Shown: piece after piece, positions 10,850 through 22,435 of the stretch | How the letters are laid out: every line of letters starts with the position of its first letter | How positions within the stretch are numbered: the stretch's first letter is position 1 | Origin: Verticillium longisporum | Taxonomy: Eukaryota > Ascomycota > Sordariomycetes > Glomerellales > Plectosphaerellaceae | Direction of reading: 5' to 3' | DNA: 64,000 bases | Assembly: GCA_019188255.1 (NCBI GenBank) | Contig: JAETXT010000008.1 | Location: forward strand, 186,001 to 250,000 | Program-made: the position numbers and the translations under genes | Notes under the pieces: model-generated | Seen by the model: the letters and a program-made list of their open reading frames with translations, nothing else | The model's database searches: none | Told to the model about the DNA's origin: nothing

Positions 10850-13293
10850 GATGTCAGTTGTGAGGCGCGCAAAGAGGGCAGGCCAGAAAGCGAGATCGGC
10901 CTGGCTGGGGTAGCTGTCGTTCTGGACGGCGACAGCGAGGGTGAGCTGTGAGATCCGTTCTGAGATGGGAACTAGTTGTAGAGGAGCGGGGGGGAGGACG
11001 GAGGAGGGAGGAGGCAGGAAAGAGGAGTGTCGTGTAGATGTAGGAACGGAGAACCGGCAGACACGAGAAGTCAAGTTTCAAAAAAGGATGAAGCCGCGGC
11101 CGAGATGAACGTCCATTCGTGGGATTCTGATGACTGGGGGGGTAAGACGCGCCCGGAGATGGTGGATGGGGGGCAAAGGTGATGAAATGGAACGCGGCGA
11201 GAGCAAAAATTCCTCCGTCCAGAAGAAAGCTCAGTCAGTCACTCAGCAGCAGCTCGTTCCCCCACGTGTGTACGTGGGAGCTCTGGCCGATGCTCGCTGT
11301 CTGATGAGGCGACCGGGTCGAAGCCAGGCGCCAGGCGACGGAGACCCCATGCCCGATTTGGGGGCGCCCGGATAGCCAAAAGTGTCAGATCAGACCAGAG
11401 GCAACCCTTCTTCTGACATCATATCGTGGGTCACGGAGCGCGGGGTGGATGGAGGGCTCGGGGCGTCCCAGTTGAGAGCTAGAGAGCTACATCGGAATAG
11501 GCGTAAAGCTCCATCTCCAAGCTGGCGTTTCTGGAGTTCAGCCTGCAAAATCCCCACGTCACATTGGAGAGGCTCAAGTACCGGAATTGGGGGAAGCTGC
11601 ATCTCGGTCGCGACTTCCCGATAGTCTCGGGTTCAAGTCGGTATTTCCTTCCCGAGATGATGTCTCGGTATGATTCGGGTTTCTCTTTCCCTAAGTCTTG
11701 GCAGGTACGTATCGTTCGCACCAGCCACTCTCGCGGAATCTGGATGCTTGCCACTCACTAGCCCGGTTTTCATTACGTCCGAGCCCGCACCGTCCGAACG
11801 TGCCGGGCGTCCCTCCGTTTGCAATCACAGGGGGGCGTTGTCACCTGACTCTGGCAAGCATCACAGCCACGCACCACGCACCACACCACAAGCACCAGCA
11901 GCTGACAAGCCAGCTCCAGCCAGCATGGCAAGCAAAAAGTTTGCTTGTGGATACTCTCTCGTGGATGTGCCGGACCCAGAGGGAGCACGCAACACTCCTA
12001 TCGCCAGCTCCACCTCGAAGCCCACAACAGAGTCCACTCTCGACACTGCCTCTCGTGCCATCAACACCGAGACGGGCCTTTGCCAAGTGTCCTCCTTATC
12101 GCTCACAGAATTCTTCGCCGTCTGTGACTCTGCTCCATCCCCTGGTATGATGGAGTAACACGCCGCGTTGATGCCGCTGGATGAGGAGTCCCTCTCTCTC
12201 TCTGTGATATGGGCATCACCTCGGAAAACAGATATGAATGCCCCAACCCGCCACTTTTCCTCTGGTTCCGGGCTCTTCAGGCCTCTTCGGAGGTCTCAAA
12301 AAGACGAAAACGCGCGTTGGGATTCTCGGCAAGTCCGCGACTGCACACGCGCAAGGACACATTCGGTCGAATGACCGGTCCGACGCGGGCGTTGTCCGGC
12401 ACTCTGCCCGGTGTGGCGGTCCAGGGTTCAAAGTCTGGGCCGAAACTCTCTCGTCAGGAGCCACGAATGTCATGCTTGCTTGCGTGCATGCTCGGGACGC
12501 CTCATCATGCGAAGCGAGACAAACTCGCCTTACGTCGAAAGAGCTGGGACGGCGTATCGCCAGGGACCAGCTTTCCGCCCTGTCCTGCCGTTTCCCAGGG
12601 CTAGAGGCGAGGCTTGCTATTCTATCTAGCTGGCTTTGGGGACCGGCCACCGTTCAGGGAACCACAATCAGGCGTTGGTTGAGGGGTTTTGGGTGTCCTG
12701 CCCCCCTGGCTGCCCGTACCGTCGTCGCTGGATGGCGGCCCTGACAGGGTCTGGCTGCTTGAACCCAGGATCCCAAAGCCTCTCTGGGCTCCAGTGGCGT
12801 GCGTTGGCGCATTTTGACTGGTGGAAAACGCTCAACGCATTAACCCGCCTCACTTTTCCGCCCTCACACTGCTGCCCAATGTCGAGGCGCCATGCCAGCG
12901 AGGCGGAACAATTAAGGTTGTCAGGGATATTGGATATCGGTTGCTTCATTGTTCAAAGAGACTCGCTACTTAAGATTGAGATAGCCCACCCTCCTCGTAC
13001 ATAGTCGTCCTCAAGCGGCGCTCCAGCTGAGCTTTGCAAACGCACTGATGACGCTGAAGAAAAAAAGAAGAAACAACAAGTGCAGGCTGCGCCATCAAAC
13101 TCCTTGCAGCCTCATCACTCCCCTTTGGGAGCAACAACGGTAACACCTAGTGCTGGTATTATTATTTTTTGTCTTTTTTGATTTTACTGTTTTTGGCTTT
13201 CACTCCCGAACCTGAAGTTAGGCAAGGCCACTTCCGATCGGATGTTTTCCCCCAAGCCTCCGCAAAGTCTTGGGGCCAGGCAAACACAACGGC
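10850..13293. other. Intergenic region upstream of GUT2
   Basis: This 2.4 kb region holds the GUT2 promoter and the 3' flank of the channel gene. It contains an inverted repeat built on an E-box at 11261–11278 (listed separately). Open frames at 11670–12750 on both strands are mutually overlapping and lack domain or splice support. No tRNA could be folded around the GGTTCAAGTC-like box at 11630. Confidence 0.55.
11261..11278. promoter_or_regulatory. E-box palindrome upstream of GUT2
   Basis: CCCACGT and ACGTGGG form a perfect 7-bp inverted repeat around GTGT, and the left arm contains CACGTG. It lies about 410 bases upstream of the GUT2 start. bHLH factors bind CACGTG in fungi; which factor acts here is unknown. 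Confidence 0.35.
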
Positions 13294-14483
13294 TTAGACC
13301 TGGGACTCGAACGACTTGTACGTGTTGGACCACACGCTGCGCTTAGGCTTGAAGAAGCGCTGAAGGCCCATGTAAGGGGTGTTGATGGGGCTCTCGCCGG
13401 TGTAGATGAAGACATCGTACAAGAAGCCACCAAAGGCACAGCCAAAGAAGGGCGCGACCATGGGGATCTACAAACAGTCAGCTTCGAATTCAACTTTGCT
13501 TGCGATAACGACGACGACGACAAAAGACGTACCCAGAAGTAGTAGTTGCCAGCGGACCAAACCTCGTGGCCGTAACCGAGGATGTACGACACGAGACGAG
13601 GGCCAAAGTCACGGGCGAGGTTAATGGCATAGCCGGTCTGCCAGCCAAAGCACGCGCCAATGCCGAAGATGACGAAGAACATGGCCAGAGGGAAGAGGGG
13701 TCCGGCCGCCATGCTGTCCTTGTCGATCAGGGCGTACACGATGAACTGGAGAATCGCACTCGACAGGAACTCGGACCACCACTGAGCCGTGGTGTCCATG
13801 AAATCGGCGGGGTACGTGCAGAAAATGCCGGCGGTGGAGGTCTCGAGACCGACGGTGCGGATGCCGCTGCCGCCCTCGAACTGGTCAATGGCGAAGCGGT
13901 AGTTGCCGTACACGATGAAGGCGCCGGCCATGGCACCGAGAATCTGGGCGAGGGCATAGACGGGGAACTTGCGCCAAGGGTGGCCGCGGTAAATGCAGTT
14001 GGAGAGAGTTACGGCAGGGTTGAGGTGGCCGCCGGTCTTGCCAGCAACGTAGATGCCGAGCATGACACCCAATCTACACAAGAAGGTCAGTCAGTACGGT
14101 TTCTCATGTCATCATGAGCTCCCCTTGCTGCTCAGTGGCAGGCAACGAGGGACGCCCGAAGGAAGCGAGACTCACCCCCATCCCCAAGAGATGCTCTGGT
14201 AGTCGCCCTTGGTGCCGTTGGAGAGGACAACCTGGGCCACGACACCGTCACCGAAGAGGATCAGGACCATGGTGCCGAAAAATTCGGAGAAGAACTCCTG
14301 GCCATACTCGCGGACCTTGCTCCACCACAGCTCATTCCTGTGCTCCTCGTGGGTGACGGAGGGCTCGGAGCTGGCTCCGGCGTGCTCGGTGTGGGCGTCG
14401 GCACCCATTTCGGGTTTCCGGTGATAAGTTGACTTGTCGATCGACGACTCGGACTGGGAATCTTGTGACACGACCAGGGACAT
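13294..14483 (-). CDS. Aquaglyceroporin (MIP family glycerol facilitator)
   Basis: Three exons, 14483–14176, 14073–13533 and 13467–13294, encode 340 residues. Donors are GTGAGT and GTACGT; the acceptors are TAG with upstream GACTGAC/GCTGAC sites. The protein is a six-helix major intrinsic protein that conducts glycerol across the plasma membrane. The first pore loop has GGHLNPAVTL (NPA at residues 121–123). The second has NLARDFGPRL (254–258), where Leu replaces Pro. The Asp after Arg is the mark of glycerol-conducting members, and the NLA variant recurs in fungal Fps1-like channels. The N-terminal tail (about 60 residues, Ser/His/Glu-rich) and C-terminal tail are short, unlike yeast Fps1 with its long regulatory arms. 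An alternative start lies at 14408. The gene is divergent from glycerol kinase and on the same strand as GUT2. Confidence 0.92.
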
Positions 14484-17400
14484 TAGTTCGGATGTCTCGC
14501 GGCGAGATGACCAAGAGAGTCGAGACAAGCAAACGACAAAATGTCGACGCGGGGTATGGGGAAAGAGAAGGAGGGGAGGCTGAGAGGAGATGAAGGAGAG
14601 GGATGGGTGGCAAGGGGCTCTCTCCAAACTCTCAACTCCATGGGGACGGGGCACTCTTATGTCCTGTCACTCGCGATCTCCCCCCACGGGGCGGGGGCGT
14701 TTGCCCAATCCGTCGGGTTGGATGTCACGGACGGGGACACCGGAGAGGGGCAAAGGGCAGAAGGGGCCGTGGTGCGAGATTGGGGACAGACTTGGGGAAA
14801 GGCAAACCCGCTTACCCATTTCGCGATGCTTCTCCTTCTTCTCGGTGGACCTTGCGAAGGGCGAGCGCATATCCCCGGATGCTGGTCGGCGCTTGGGGAT
14901 GAAGCTAAGAAGCTGGGGGAAGTCTGTAAGGGGCGAGACCTGGGATGGAGACTTTGGATGGAATGAGATGGGATGGACAGCGGCAAGCTGGAACACGAAG
15001 GGCGCCCAAGGTACGAACGGCTCGAACGGTTCGCACGCGCACGAGGGAGACACGAGGTAAGGGGGGGCGGGGTGGTTTGAGATGAGATGCGGTGGTTGAA
15101 GACCGAAAACCACACCGTCGGTATTGGAGTAGCGAGTAAGTGGTACGATGGTCAAGGGGTATGGGGAACAGCGTCAAGGTAGGCGCAGTGAGTTGATAGC
15201 GAGATGATAGCGAGCAATGTGATGGTGCGAGGGGAAAGAATGAAGGATTCCTATGAGAAGGCTCCGGCGGATGAACAAATTGGTTGAGCGGAGCCCTGCA
15301 AGTTCGGGCCCTACACCGAGAAGATCGGGGTGACGATGACGGGTGGATGCCGAGGCCAAGGGAATCCTTCAAACAAGCGCTTGCACGCGCCCCGGTGCTT
15401 CCAGAGTACAGCAAAGGACGTTGTAGATCAGAGGTCCGGCGCCCACCCAGACTCCGCCCTATGCCCTTCAATACCCTATTCAGCAGCAGCAGAAAAACTC
15501 CCCGGGAGAGTGAGAGCGAGCCGCACAGAACATCCACTTTCAAGGTTGATATGACATGGCGCGGCACGAGTCAAAGGCGCCGAAGCCCCAATCGACAGAG
15601 AAAAGAGAAAGGTGGCGGCATGCCCAGGCCGCGGTCCCCGTACCGTAGCACAAACGCCATGCTGCGGCAGCGCGGACATCATTACATGGTTGCACAGTAG
15701 TTCGAGCCGACCAGACCAGGAGCACCCTAGCAGCGGCCGCCAAGAGCATTCATGGCTTCAAGGCCTCAGAAATCATGGCGCTTGTGGTAGAGCAGGTGAC
15801 CAGATTGGCCAATGCAGGCAAGGCAGACAGAGTGCCGAACCGCATGCCCCATCATCCCGAGGTGCATGAGGTCGGAATGAGGTAAGCTTCTAGGGTCTTT
15901 CGAATGTGTGGGGAAGAAGCGATCCGCTCGGTTGAGAGTTGCCATTTTCGTCAGATAGCGTCGCCTGGTAGGGGGGTGAGACTGGGCTGGAAACAGACGG
16001 GGTGGGTGGGTTGCAGTTGGCAGACAAGCTCCGATGCACGACGCTGCCAAGGAGTATGACGGTATAGTTGGTGCCACGAAGACCGCTGGCCTGACGAGCA
16101 ACTTGGCTGACGAGCCAGTTCCTCGTTCAATTCGTCTAATGCGATGAGGCCCAGAGAGCGAGAGTTTAGTGGAAGAAAGGAGGGGTTGGCGTCTCGTCTC
16201 CCAAGTCAAAATCATCATGGACAGCAGGCCCCCCTCCCACCCCAAGCCACCCCAAAAATCAGCCCCTATCAAACACATTCCACGACACTCCAGCAGACCC
16301 AGATAAGATCCATTGCTCCAGCTGGGCATGACAAGCTGGTCGGCACAGGTGGCGTTTTCGGCTCTTCGGCGCCGTTATGGAGCCTCTAGTTATCTCGATG
16401 GATCGCAAGCTGTGTCAACCCGGTGGATTTGAAGGACCCTCCAGCCATCTCGCAATCCTTCAGGTGTCAAGAAGAATGCCAAACTTGGCGAACGACCGAG
16501 CAGGCATCATCCTGTGAGCTGCAAGGAGAGCGCGACTCTTAGTGCAAACTTGCTGCACCCAACCAAGTGATGGTCGCAAAGAGGTGGGATAGAAAAAGAG
16601 GGGAAATGCGATGGCGCGGCCGGCTCGTGAATCTTGAAGCTAAAAGACCCCGCGATGACGTGGTCCACTTGCTGGATCCAGACACCAAGCCGCGATGGGT
16701 GCGACTCCAGCTGCGGGCAGCGCACATCTTGTTGGTGCGCGCAAGGTTGGGAAATTGATTGAGTGACAAGGAGCCACGAAGATCTGCACGGCACAGAGTC
16801 AACCACAATGTCGGCAGCTCAAAACGGCCATGGCGTAAGACGATGTGAGTCTCGTGTGTGACGGGAGGGGGAGCAGGCGATTGAGGGGGCCTCGGGTGGG
16901 AGGCTTGATCACAACGGCTTTCTTGCACCCTCGGTCCATGCCAAAGACGCTGCAGCTGAAAGAGGAGGGGGGTAGGAGATATGGGCGCGCATGGTTCAAG
17001 TGAGAAAATCCACTTTCACAAGACAGCAGGCTGGCTTCGGCGTTCCTGCCAAGCGGTGCGCAGCCCAGCGTTAGAGGAGAATTCGCATTAGTCGCAACTG
17101 CGAAGGATAAGATCTTTGTTCAGCACGGCAGGCTGGCTCATCCCTGCTCGCACGGCACGGCCGACAATGTGGGCTGAATTCAGAGAACGAACAGACCGCT
17201 GGGCGAAAGGGAAAAAAAAACAGGAGACTGGAGACACCGGAGGCAAGCGACCGGGATAGCGCCGACCGTCTTCAGCAAGGAGGACAGTCTGGGCACAGGG
17301 CCGGTGTCGTTGACCGAACGCACCCCGAGCCGAGGTGGCGGTGGGAGTGGCGCTTCCATGACATCAGCCCACAAGGCGCGAGATGAACCCGAGATGCACC

Positions 17401-18204
17401 GCGCCGGGCGAGCTACCGGGCCACACGGATACCCCACACGCCCTGTATGCTCGGGGTTTTACCCCGACCAGGGCCCGGCGCCTCTTGTCTGACAGTCTGA
17501 CAGGACACGAACTCCTCTGTGCCCCTGTTCCATCTGACGGGTCCGCACGAGCCAGATGCAGGCCACGAGGAAATCTCAATGAAGCTCGTGATCGACCGAC
17601 TTTGACGCATTGTCCATTTTACGGCCCAGCGGACCCAGCGAACTGGATCTTGTCAGCTCACCAAGACCCGGCGCGTTGGCTAAAGCGGGCCAGCAACGGA
17701 GGGAGGAGGCTCCCATCTCACGGCCTCTGGGGGAAGGCTGCAGGCAGTTCCCCTCCCAACCCTCGAGCTCCAGGGCACAGGGGTTGGCTAACAGGTACCA
17801 GTACGGGGTTGCAGGGGCCCTGCTCCCCCAAAAAGCAACCCCCCAATCGTCTCGTGGGAACGTGGAAAGGCTCATGGATCAACCATCCATCACATGGAAG
17901 TGACACCACGTTCTCCACAATCGCGGGGAGGGGCTTGAGGGAGGAGGGGGGGCTTGGGGCCTTGGGGTGCTGAATCGGGGGGAAAAGAGACATGTCACTG
18001 CGAGATACGATGCACCACTTGTGCATCCCCAGACCTGTACTCGATACTTGGTGGACCCTCGAGAAGGTACGAGCCCGAACCTCTGTACCGTACCATAGGT
18101 ACCATACCTGTAGTCGGGCTTCGGGCGAGTAGCTTCCTCCAGCTCGGTTGCCGCTGCCTGTTGGCTGGCTGGCTGCCTTCCCAAGACGCGGAGGAGTCGG
18201 GGTG

Positions 18205-18320
18205 AGGGGAAAGAAGGGGGCTTGCCCCAGTGCGCCTGGCGTCGGAGAGGGGACCTACAGGCGCTGGCATTGGAGCAAGCTGTTTCCCCGTGGAGGGGCT
18301 CTTTGATCTGGAGCTCCCCT
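18205..18320. promoter_or_regulatory. Cluster of STRE-like AGGGG/CCCCT elements before glycerol kinase
   Basis: AGGGG occurs at 18205–18209, 18248–18252 and 18294–18298, and CCCCT at 18316–18320, 330–440 bases upstream of the kinase start. In yeasts such pentamers bind Msn2/4-type stress factors; related G-rich sites also bind CreA. Binding here is inferred from sequence only. Confidence 0.35.
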
Positions 18321-18422
18321 CCAAAGCCCACCGTCACTTCACATGTCCCCGCCCACGAGCTCCGCGCCCGTCACCAGGAGCATACAAATATCGAAAACCG
18401 CCGTCCGTCATCGTGGAACACA

Positions 18423-18598
18423 TGTCTTGCTTTCTTTACCTCTCAAACCCTCTTGTCTCTTCCTCCACCTCATCGGTTATCCCCGCGTCTCCCCCGCGCT
18501 TTACTCAAGCCCTCCTCAAGATACCCCAGCTCGCCGACTTTCTTCTTCTTCTTCTTCTTCCCTTCTCTACTTCTCTGGTCTCGTCGCGGAACCATTGA
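18423..18598 (+). promoter_or_regulatory. Upstream open reading frame in glycerol kinase leader
   Basis: An ATG at 18423 opens a 58-codon frame rich in Ser, Pro and Leu. Its TGA (18596–18598) directly abuts the ATG at 18599, which is in frame with glycerol kinase. If the transcript starts upstream of 18423, as the TATA-like sequence at 18382 suggests, this frame would lie in the leader. It could then influence start choice. Confidence 0.35.
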
Positions 18599-18646
18599 AT
18601 GCTTGCCTCCCTCACCTCTCGAATCAAGCAATCTCTACCAGTCACC

Positions 18647-20320
18647 ATGTCTAAGAACATTCAGTTCGTCGGTGCCATCGACCAGGGCACCACCAGCTCT
18701 CGTTTCCTCATCTTCAACCCCAAGGGTGAGGTTGTCGCGACGCACCAGCTCGAGTTCAAGCAGCTGTACCCTCAGCCTGGGTGAGTTTCAGTGGACTAAC
18801 CCCTCCAAGCCGGGCGTCAGAAACCATAATTGTCGGTCGTCGTGGGCCAATGTGCCGAGGCGACCGAGTGGGCGCTGCCCCTCCCCACACACCCTTTGCT
18901 GACACACGCGTGAAGATGGCACGAGCACGATCCCGAGGAGCTCATCTCCTCCGTTGAGACGTGCATTGACGGCGCCGTCAAGGCCTTTGAGACCCAGGGC
19001 CACTCCAAGAGCCAGATCAAGGCCGTCGGCATCACCAACCAGCGCGAGACGACCGTCGTCTGGGACAAGAACACGGGCAAGGCCCTCTACAACGCCATTG
19101 TCTGGACCGACACCCGTGCCCAGGAGCTCGTCCGCCGTCTCAAGCACCGCCTCGGCGCCGGTGAGCTCACCAAGCGCTGTGGTCTGCCTCTCTCCACATA
19201 CCCCTCCGTCAGCAAGCTGCTGTGGTTGATCGAGAACGTCAAGGAGGTCAAGGCCGCCTACGATGCCGGCAACCTGGCCTTCGGCACCGTCGACGCCTGG
19301 CTCGTCTACAAGCTCAACGGCGGCCCCGCCCGCAACATTCACGTGTCCGATGTCACCAACTCGTCGCGTACCATGTTCATGAACATCGAGACCCGTGCCT
19401 ACGACGACGAGCTCATTGACTGGTTCCGTGTCGACCGCAACAAGGTCCAGCTGCCCACCATTGTCCGCTCTGCCGACAGCGACGTCTATGGCTCCCTGGC
19501 CAGCACCTCGCTCAAGGGCATCAAGATTGCCGGTGTTCTGGGTGACCAGTCGGCTGCCCTCGTCGGTCAGAAGGGCTTCTTCCCCGGCCTCGCCAAGAAC
19601 ACCTACGGCACCGGCTGTTTCCTCCTTTACAACGTTGGCGAAAAGCCCGTCATCTCCTCCCACGGTCTCATGACCACGATTGCCTTCGATTTCGGTGACA
19701 AGGGCGGCTGCGCTTACGCCCTCGAGGGCAGTATCGCCGTTGCTGGTTCCAGTGTCAAGTTCCTCGTCGACAACCTCGGCTTTATTGAGGAGTCCTCCAA
19801 GCTCAGCGCCCTGGCCGAGACGGTCGAGGACAACGGCGGCTGCACCTTCGTCACCGCCTTCAGCGGCCTCTTCGCCCCCTACTGGATCGATGATGCCCGT
19901 GGCACCATCTTCGGCATCACCGCCTACACCAAGCGCGGTCACATTGCCCGCGCCACTCTGGAGGCTACCTGCTTCCAGACCAAGGCCATCCTCGACTCCA
20001 TGGAGAAGGACAGTGGCGCCGCTCTGACCGAGCTTGCCGTCGATGGTGGCATGTGCAACTCGGACCTCATCATGCAGACCCAGTCCGACTTGATCGGCAT
20101 GCCCGTCAACCGTCCCGCTATGCGCGAGACAACTGCCTTTGGCGCCGCCATCGCTGCCGGTCTCGCCGTCGGTGTGTGGGACTCGTTCGACGACCTCAAG
20201 AACACCAACACGGAGGGCCGCACCATCTTCAAGCCTCAGATCAACGACGATGAGTCGGCCAAGCGCTTCAAGAAGTGGGAGAAGGCCGTGCAGATGAGCG
20301 CCGGCTGGGCCAATGAGTAA
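18647..20320 (+). CDS. GUT1: Glycerol kinase
   Basis: Exons 18647–18780 and 18916–20320 flank a 135-bp phase-2 intron with a GTGAGT donor. They encode 512 residues. The enzyme phosphorylates glycerol with ATP to sn-glycerol 3-phosphate, the first committed step of glycerol use. It is an FGGY-family kinase. The N-terminal phosphate-binding motif [12 protein letters not shown] is near residue 10. Other family blocks are [34 protein letters not shown] and [20 protein letters not shown]. All are intact. An in-frame ATG 48 bases upstream (18599) would add 16 residues, [16 protein letters not shown], that resemble a short amphipathic targeting peptide. I chose 18647 because fungal homologues usually start near MSK. 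The gene is divergent from the aquaglyceroporin and encodes the enzyme supplying the substrate of GUT2. Confidence 0.96.
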
Positions 20321-22435
20321 ATTATTTCACGCGGGCATGCTGGGGGGTTTTCAAGTGGGAAGCTTTTGACATCATGACGGGTAGGACGGGATCGGTGCAA
20401 CTTTGTTTTTCTTGTTTATATACCATGGTCGGCGACCAACCTGTTGTATGTATCTAGTGCGTCGTTTGTAGCCCACGAGGCATCTTTGCTGTTGGAGATG
20501 TATCGATGGAAGTGACAAAAATTTACCTACCTTCCCTCGCCTTACTTTGTTTTCGTGTCTTGTACCTGCCCACCTTAGACGCAGATCTAACACAAAATCA
20601 TGTGAGATGCGGCAAGGTTGATGTGATTATGAAAATGAGAGATCAGGACGCAACATGCTATTGGTCAATGCGATCGCTCGCTGCAGCTCGGGTTTTGCTG
20701 AGGCTCAGAACGTGCATGCCCAATTAAGGGCTTACTCGTGGTTCGTGCCGCACCGCCAGGGTGCTGAAGCGGCGGGTGACGATGCAACGTTGTGTCGTGC
20801 GTGCCTCGGACTTCTAAGACGGGGAGATGAAAGATCTTGATCTTTCCACGGCCGATGTAGCTGGCACAGGCTGCTGCGAAAACGGCGGTCGTTGGAGATG
20901 TATGAGCTTCTTCAGAATTGGTTCCATGAGCAAACACGTGCTGTCGGTAATGAGGCCGTTGGTCGGCGGCGGAGTGACAGCTAGATATGAGGATGATCCT
21001 CGTTGTCATAGCGTGGCGCCGAGGCACGCGCGTGCAGGCACATCAAGGCAGACAGACTTAGGTGGGCGCAGCCAGGCCACAGGGGCGATACAGGGAAGAG
21101 CAAAACACCGAGAGGACAGCGCCTGGATACGTACCTGCATCTCAATCCGGCGTCTGCTCGGTGTTGCCGGGGCCACCTTGAGCAACTTCGAATAGAACGG
21201 TGGGGCAGACCAAGCGGCGCCGTGAAGGAACCATCTTGTCAGATGGTCGTCGCCAGGTCTCGGTAGCCTGCCTGTACTTCGGTGATAGTGCGTCAGTTGG
21301 GTGTAGGCGCCGTACCTGTACATTGTCTCGATTCTCCATTCTTGACCCCGTTTGTGATGGACCCTTCCCCTCCTTCATCCACCCCATCCTGCGTCGTAGG
21401 TACGGGCACCTTCCCACTTCCCGTCCGCCTACCGCCAACTATGCTCAAACGAAGCCTGCTGCAGTCCCCCTCCACCCTCCATGATAGACAGGTAGTTCAC
21501 GGCTGATGCCTCTGGTGCACATGCCGTGGGTAATTTAGCTTCTGGCGACTGTCTCATCCAAAGCCTTCTCGAAGAGGGCAGCCAACGCCACTAGTGTCGG
21601 GGCAACGGAAGAAACCAAGACTTTGGTACGATGGAGAAACAACACGAAAAAAAAACCACACAAGGCGAAAGGGAGGAGAAATACTGGGCCAAGCAAACAG
21701 GCCATTGGGGCGGTCGGAAAGCCGCCCTCGCTGCCCGTGGTCGGGTGTCAGGGTGTCAGGAAGGGCTGACACCAAACCAGAGCAGGCCAGCCCTCGCCGG
21801 CACAGGCTGTAGTCGGGGTTCAAGGCCCGAGATGACTGTCTTCAGGTGCCAAACTCGCCCGGAACCGCCCTGGCGCCTGCCCCGGAAAGCCCACGGCCGA
21901 CTGCAAGAGGCAGAGGCTAACCCCACCGAGGACTGTTGCTCCTCAGGCCCTGTCCGTTAGGGGATGTGTGTGCGACCTGTAGTGCCTACCTACCTACCTA
22001 GGCACCTACCTAACCTCCCTTGCCTTACCTCAAGGTACTTTGCCGCTGTTTCTCCAGTATTCTCCACGTCGCCTTCCTTCACCTGCCCTGTGCCTCTGCC
22101 GTGCCTTCGTCTCGTCCGTTGTTGTCACGCCAAGGATCAACGTGCAAGCCCCCTTCCCATCTCGTCGGTTACGGGCGGTCGCAACTCCCACCACCGACAC
22201 CCTGACCAGACCCCATCTTCGAAGGCACACAGACGCCACCACGCAACTCACTCTCCACCCCCATCCAGATCCATTAGATCCATCATCCATTTTGAGGTCC
22301 AGCTTATCTATACTTTACATCGTCGCTTCCTCCCACCCCCCAGACGCAACTGCAGGAGAGTAAACACCTCCCAAATCTCACTTGTCGCAAAATGTGGAGT
22401 TGGTCCCTCCAGTGCACGGGACTACCACGTTAGAC
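20321..22435. other. Intergenic region before the zinc-cluster regulator
   Basis: This 2.1 kb region separates glycerol kinase from the next gene on the same strand. The first 250 bases are AT-rich 3' flank. Tandem CTAC/TACC units lie at about 21987–22015, and a pyrimidine-rich leader at 22020–22380. No open frame is supported by domains or splice sites. Confidence 0.55.
22392..22433 (+). promoter_or_regulatory. Short uORF ending two bases before the regulator start
   Basis: ATG at 22392 opens a 13-codon frame (MWSWSLQCTGLPR) closed by TAG at 22431–22433. The main ATG follows at 22436. Such tight stop–start spacing hinders ordinary reinitiation, so translation would depend on leaky scanning past the first ATG. 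The transcription start is unknown. Confidence 0.45.

Larger units (their letters stand above)
14484..18646. other. Divergent intergenic region between glycerol channel and glycerol kinase
   Basis: These 4.2 kb separate two divergent glycerol genes and should hold both promoters. The strands hold only overlapping, compositionally simple open frames. Visible elements near the kinase are four AGGGG/CCCCT pentamers (18205–18320), a TATA-like ATACAAATA (18382–18390) and pyrimidine-rich leader sequence with a TTC repeat (18541–18560). A 6-bp hairpin TCGGGG/CCCCGA lies at about 17451–17468. A repeated TACC/GGTA motif sits at 18085–18112. Confidence 0.6.

Noticed and set aside
9593..10951. A 452-codon open frame on the plus strand across GUT2
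   Set aside because: It is antisense to a well-supported enzyme; GC-rich third positions create long antisense frames. The product has no domain. The same applies to 8757–9848 (+) and to 18788–19942 (-), which is antisense to glycerol kinase.
11620..11650. tRNA B-box-like GGTTCAAGTC, with a similar box at about 21817–21832
   Set aside because: The T-arm stems do not pair correctly (or give an 8-base loop), and no A-box or acceptor stem lies at the right distance.
17451..17468. GC-rich hairpin as a transcription terminator
   Set aside because: Intrinsic terminators of this kind are bacterial. In this eukaryotic intergenic context it has no such meaning.
18400..18500. AcuK/AcuM-type CCG-N7-CCG site before glycerol kinase
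   Set aside because: The CCG triplets there are spaced by other lengths (for example N8), so no exact site was found in the part I checked.
21987..22015. CTAC/TACC tandem units as telomeric repeat
   Set aside because: They are not TTAGGG or its complement. Similar short TACCT motifs recur through the window, so this is simple sequence.
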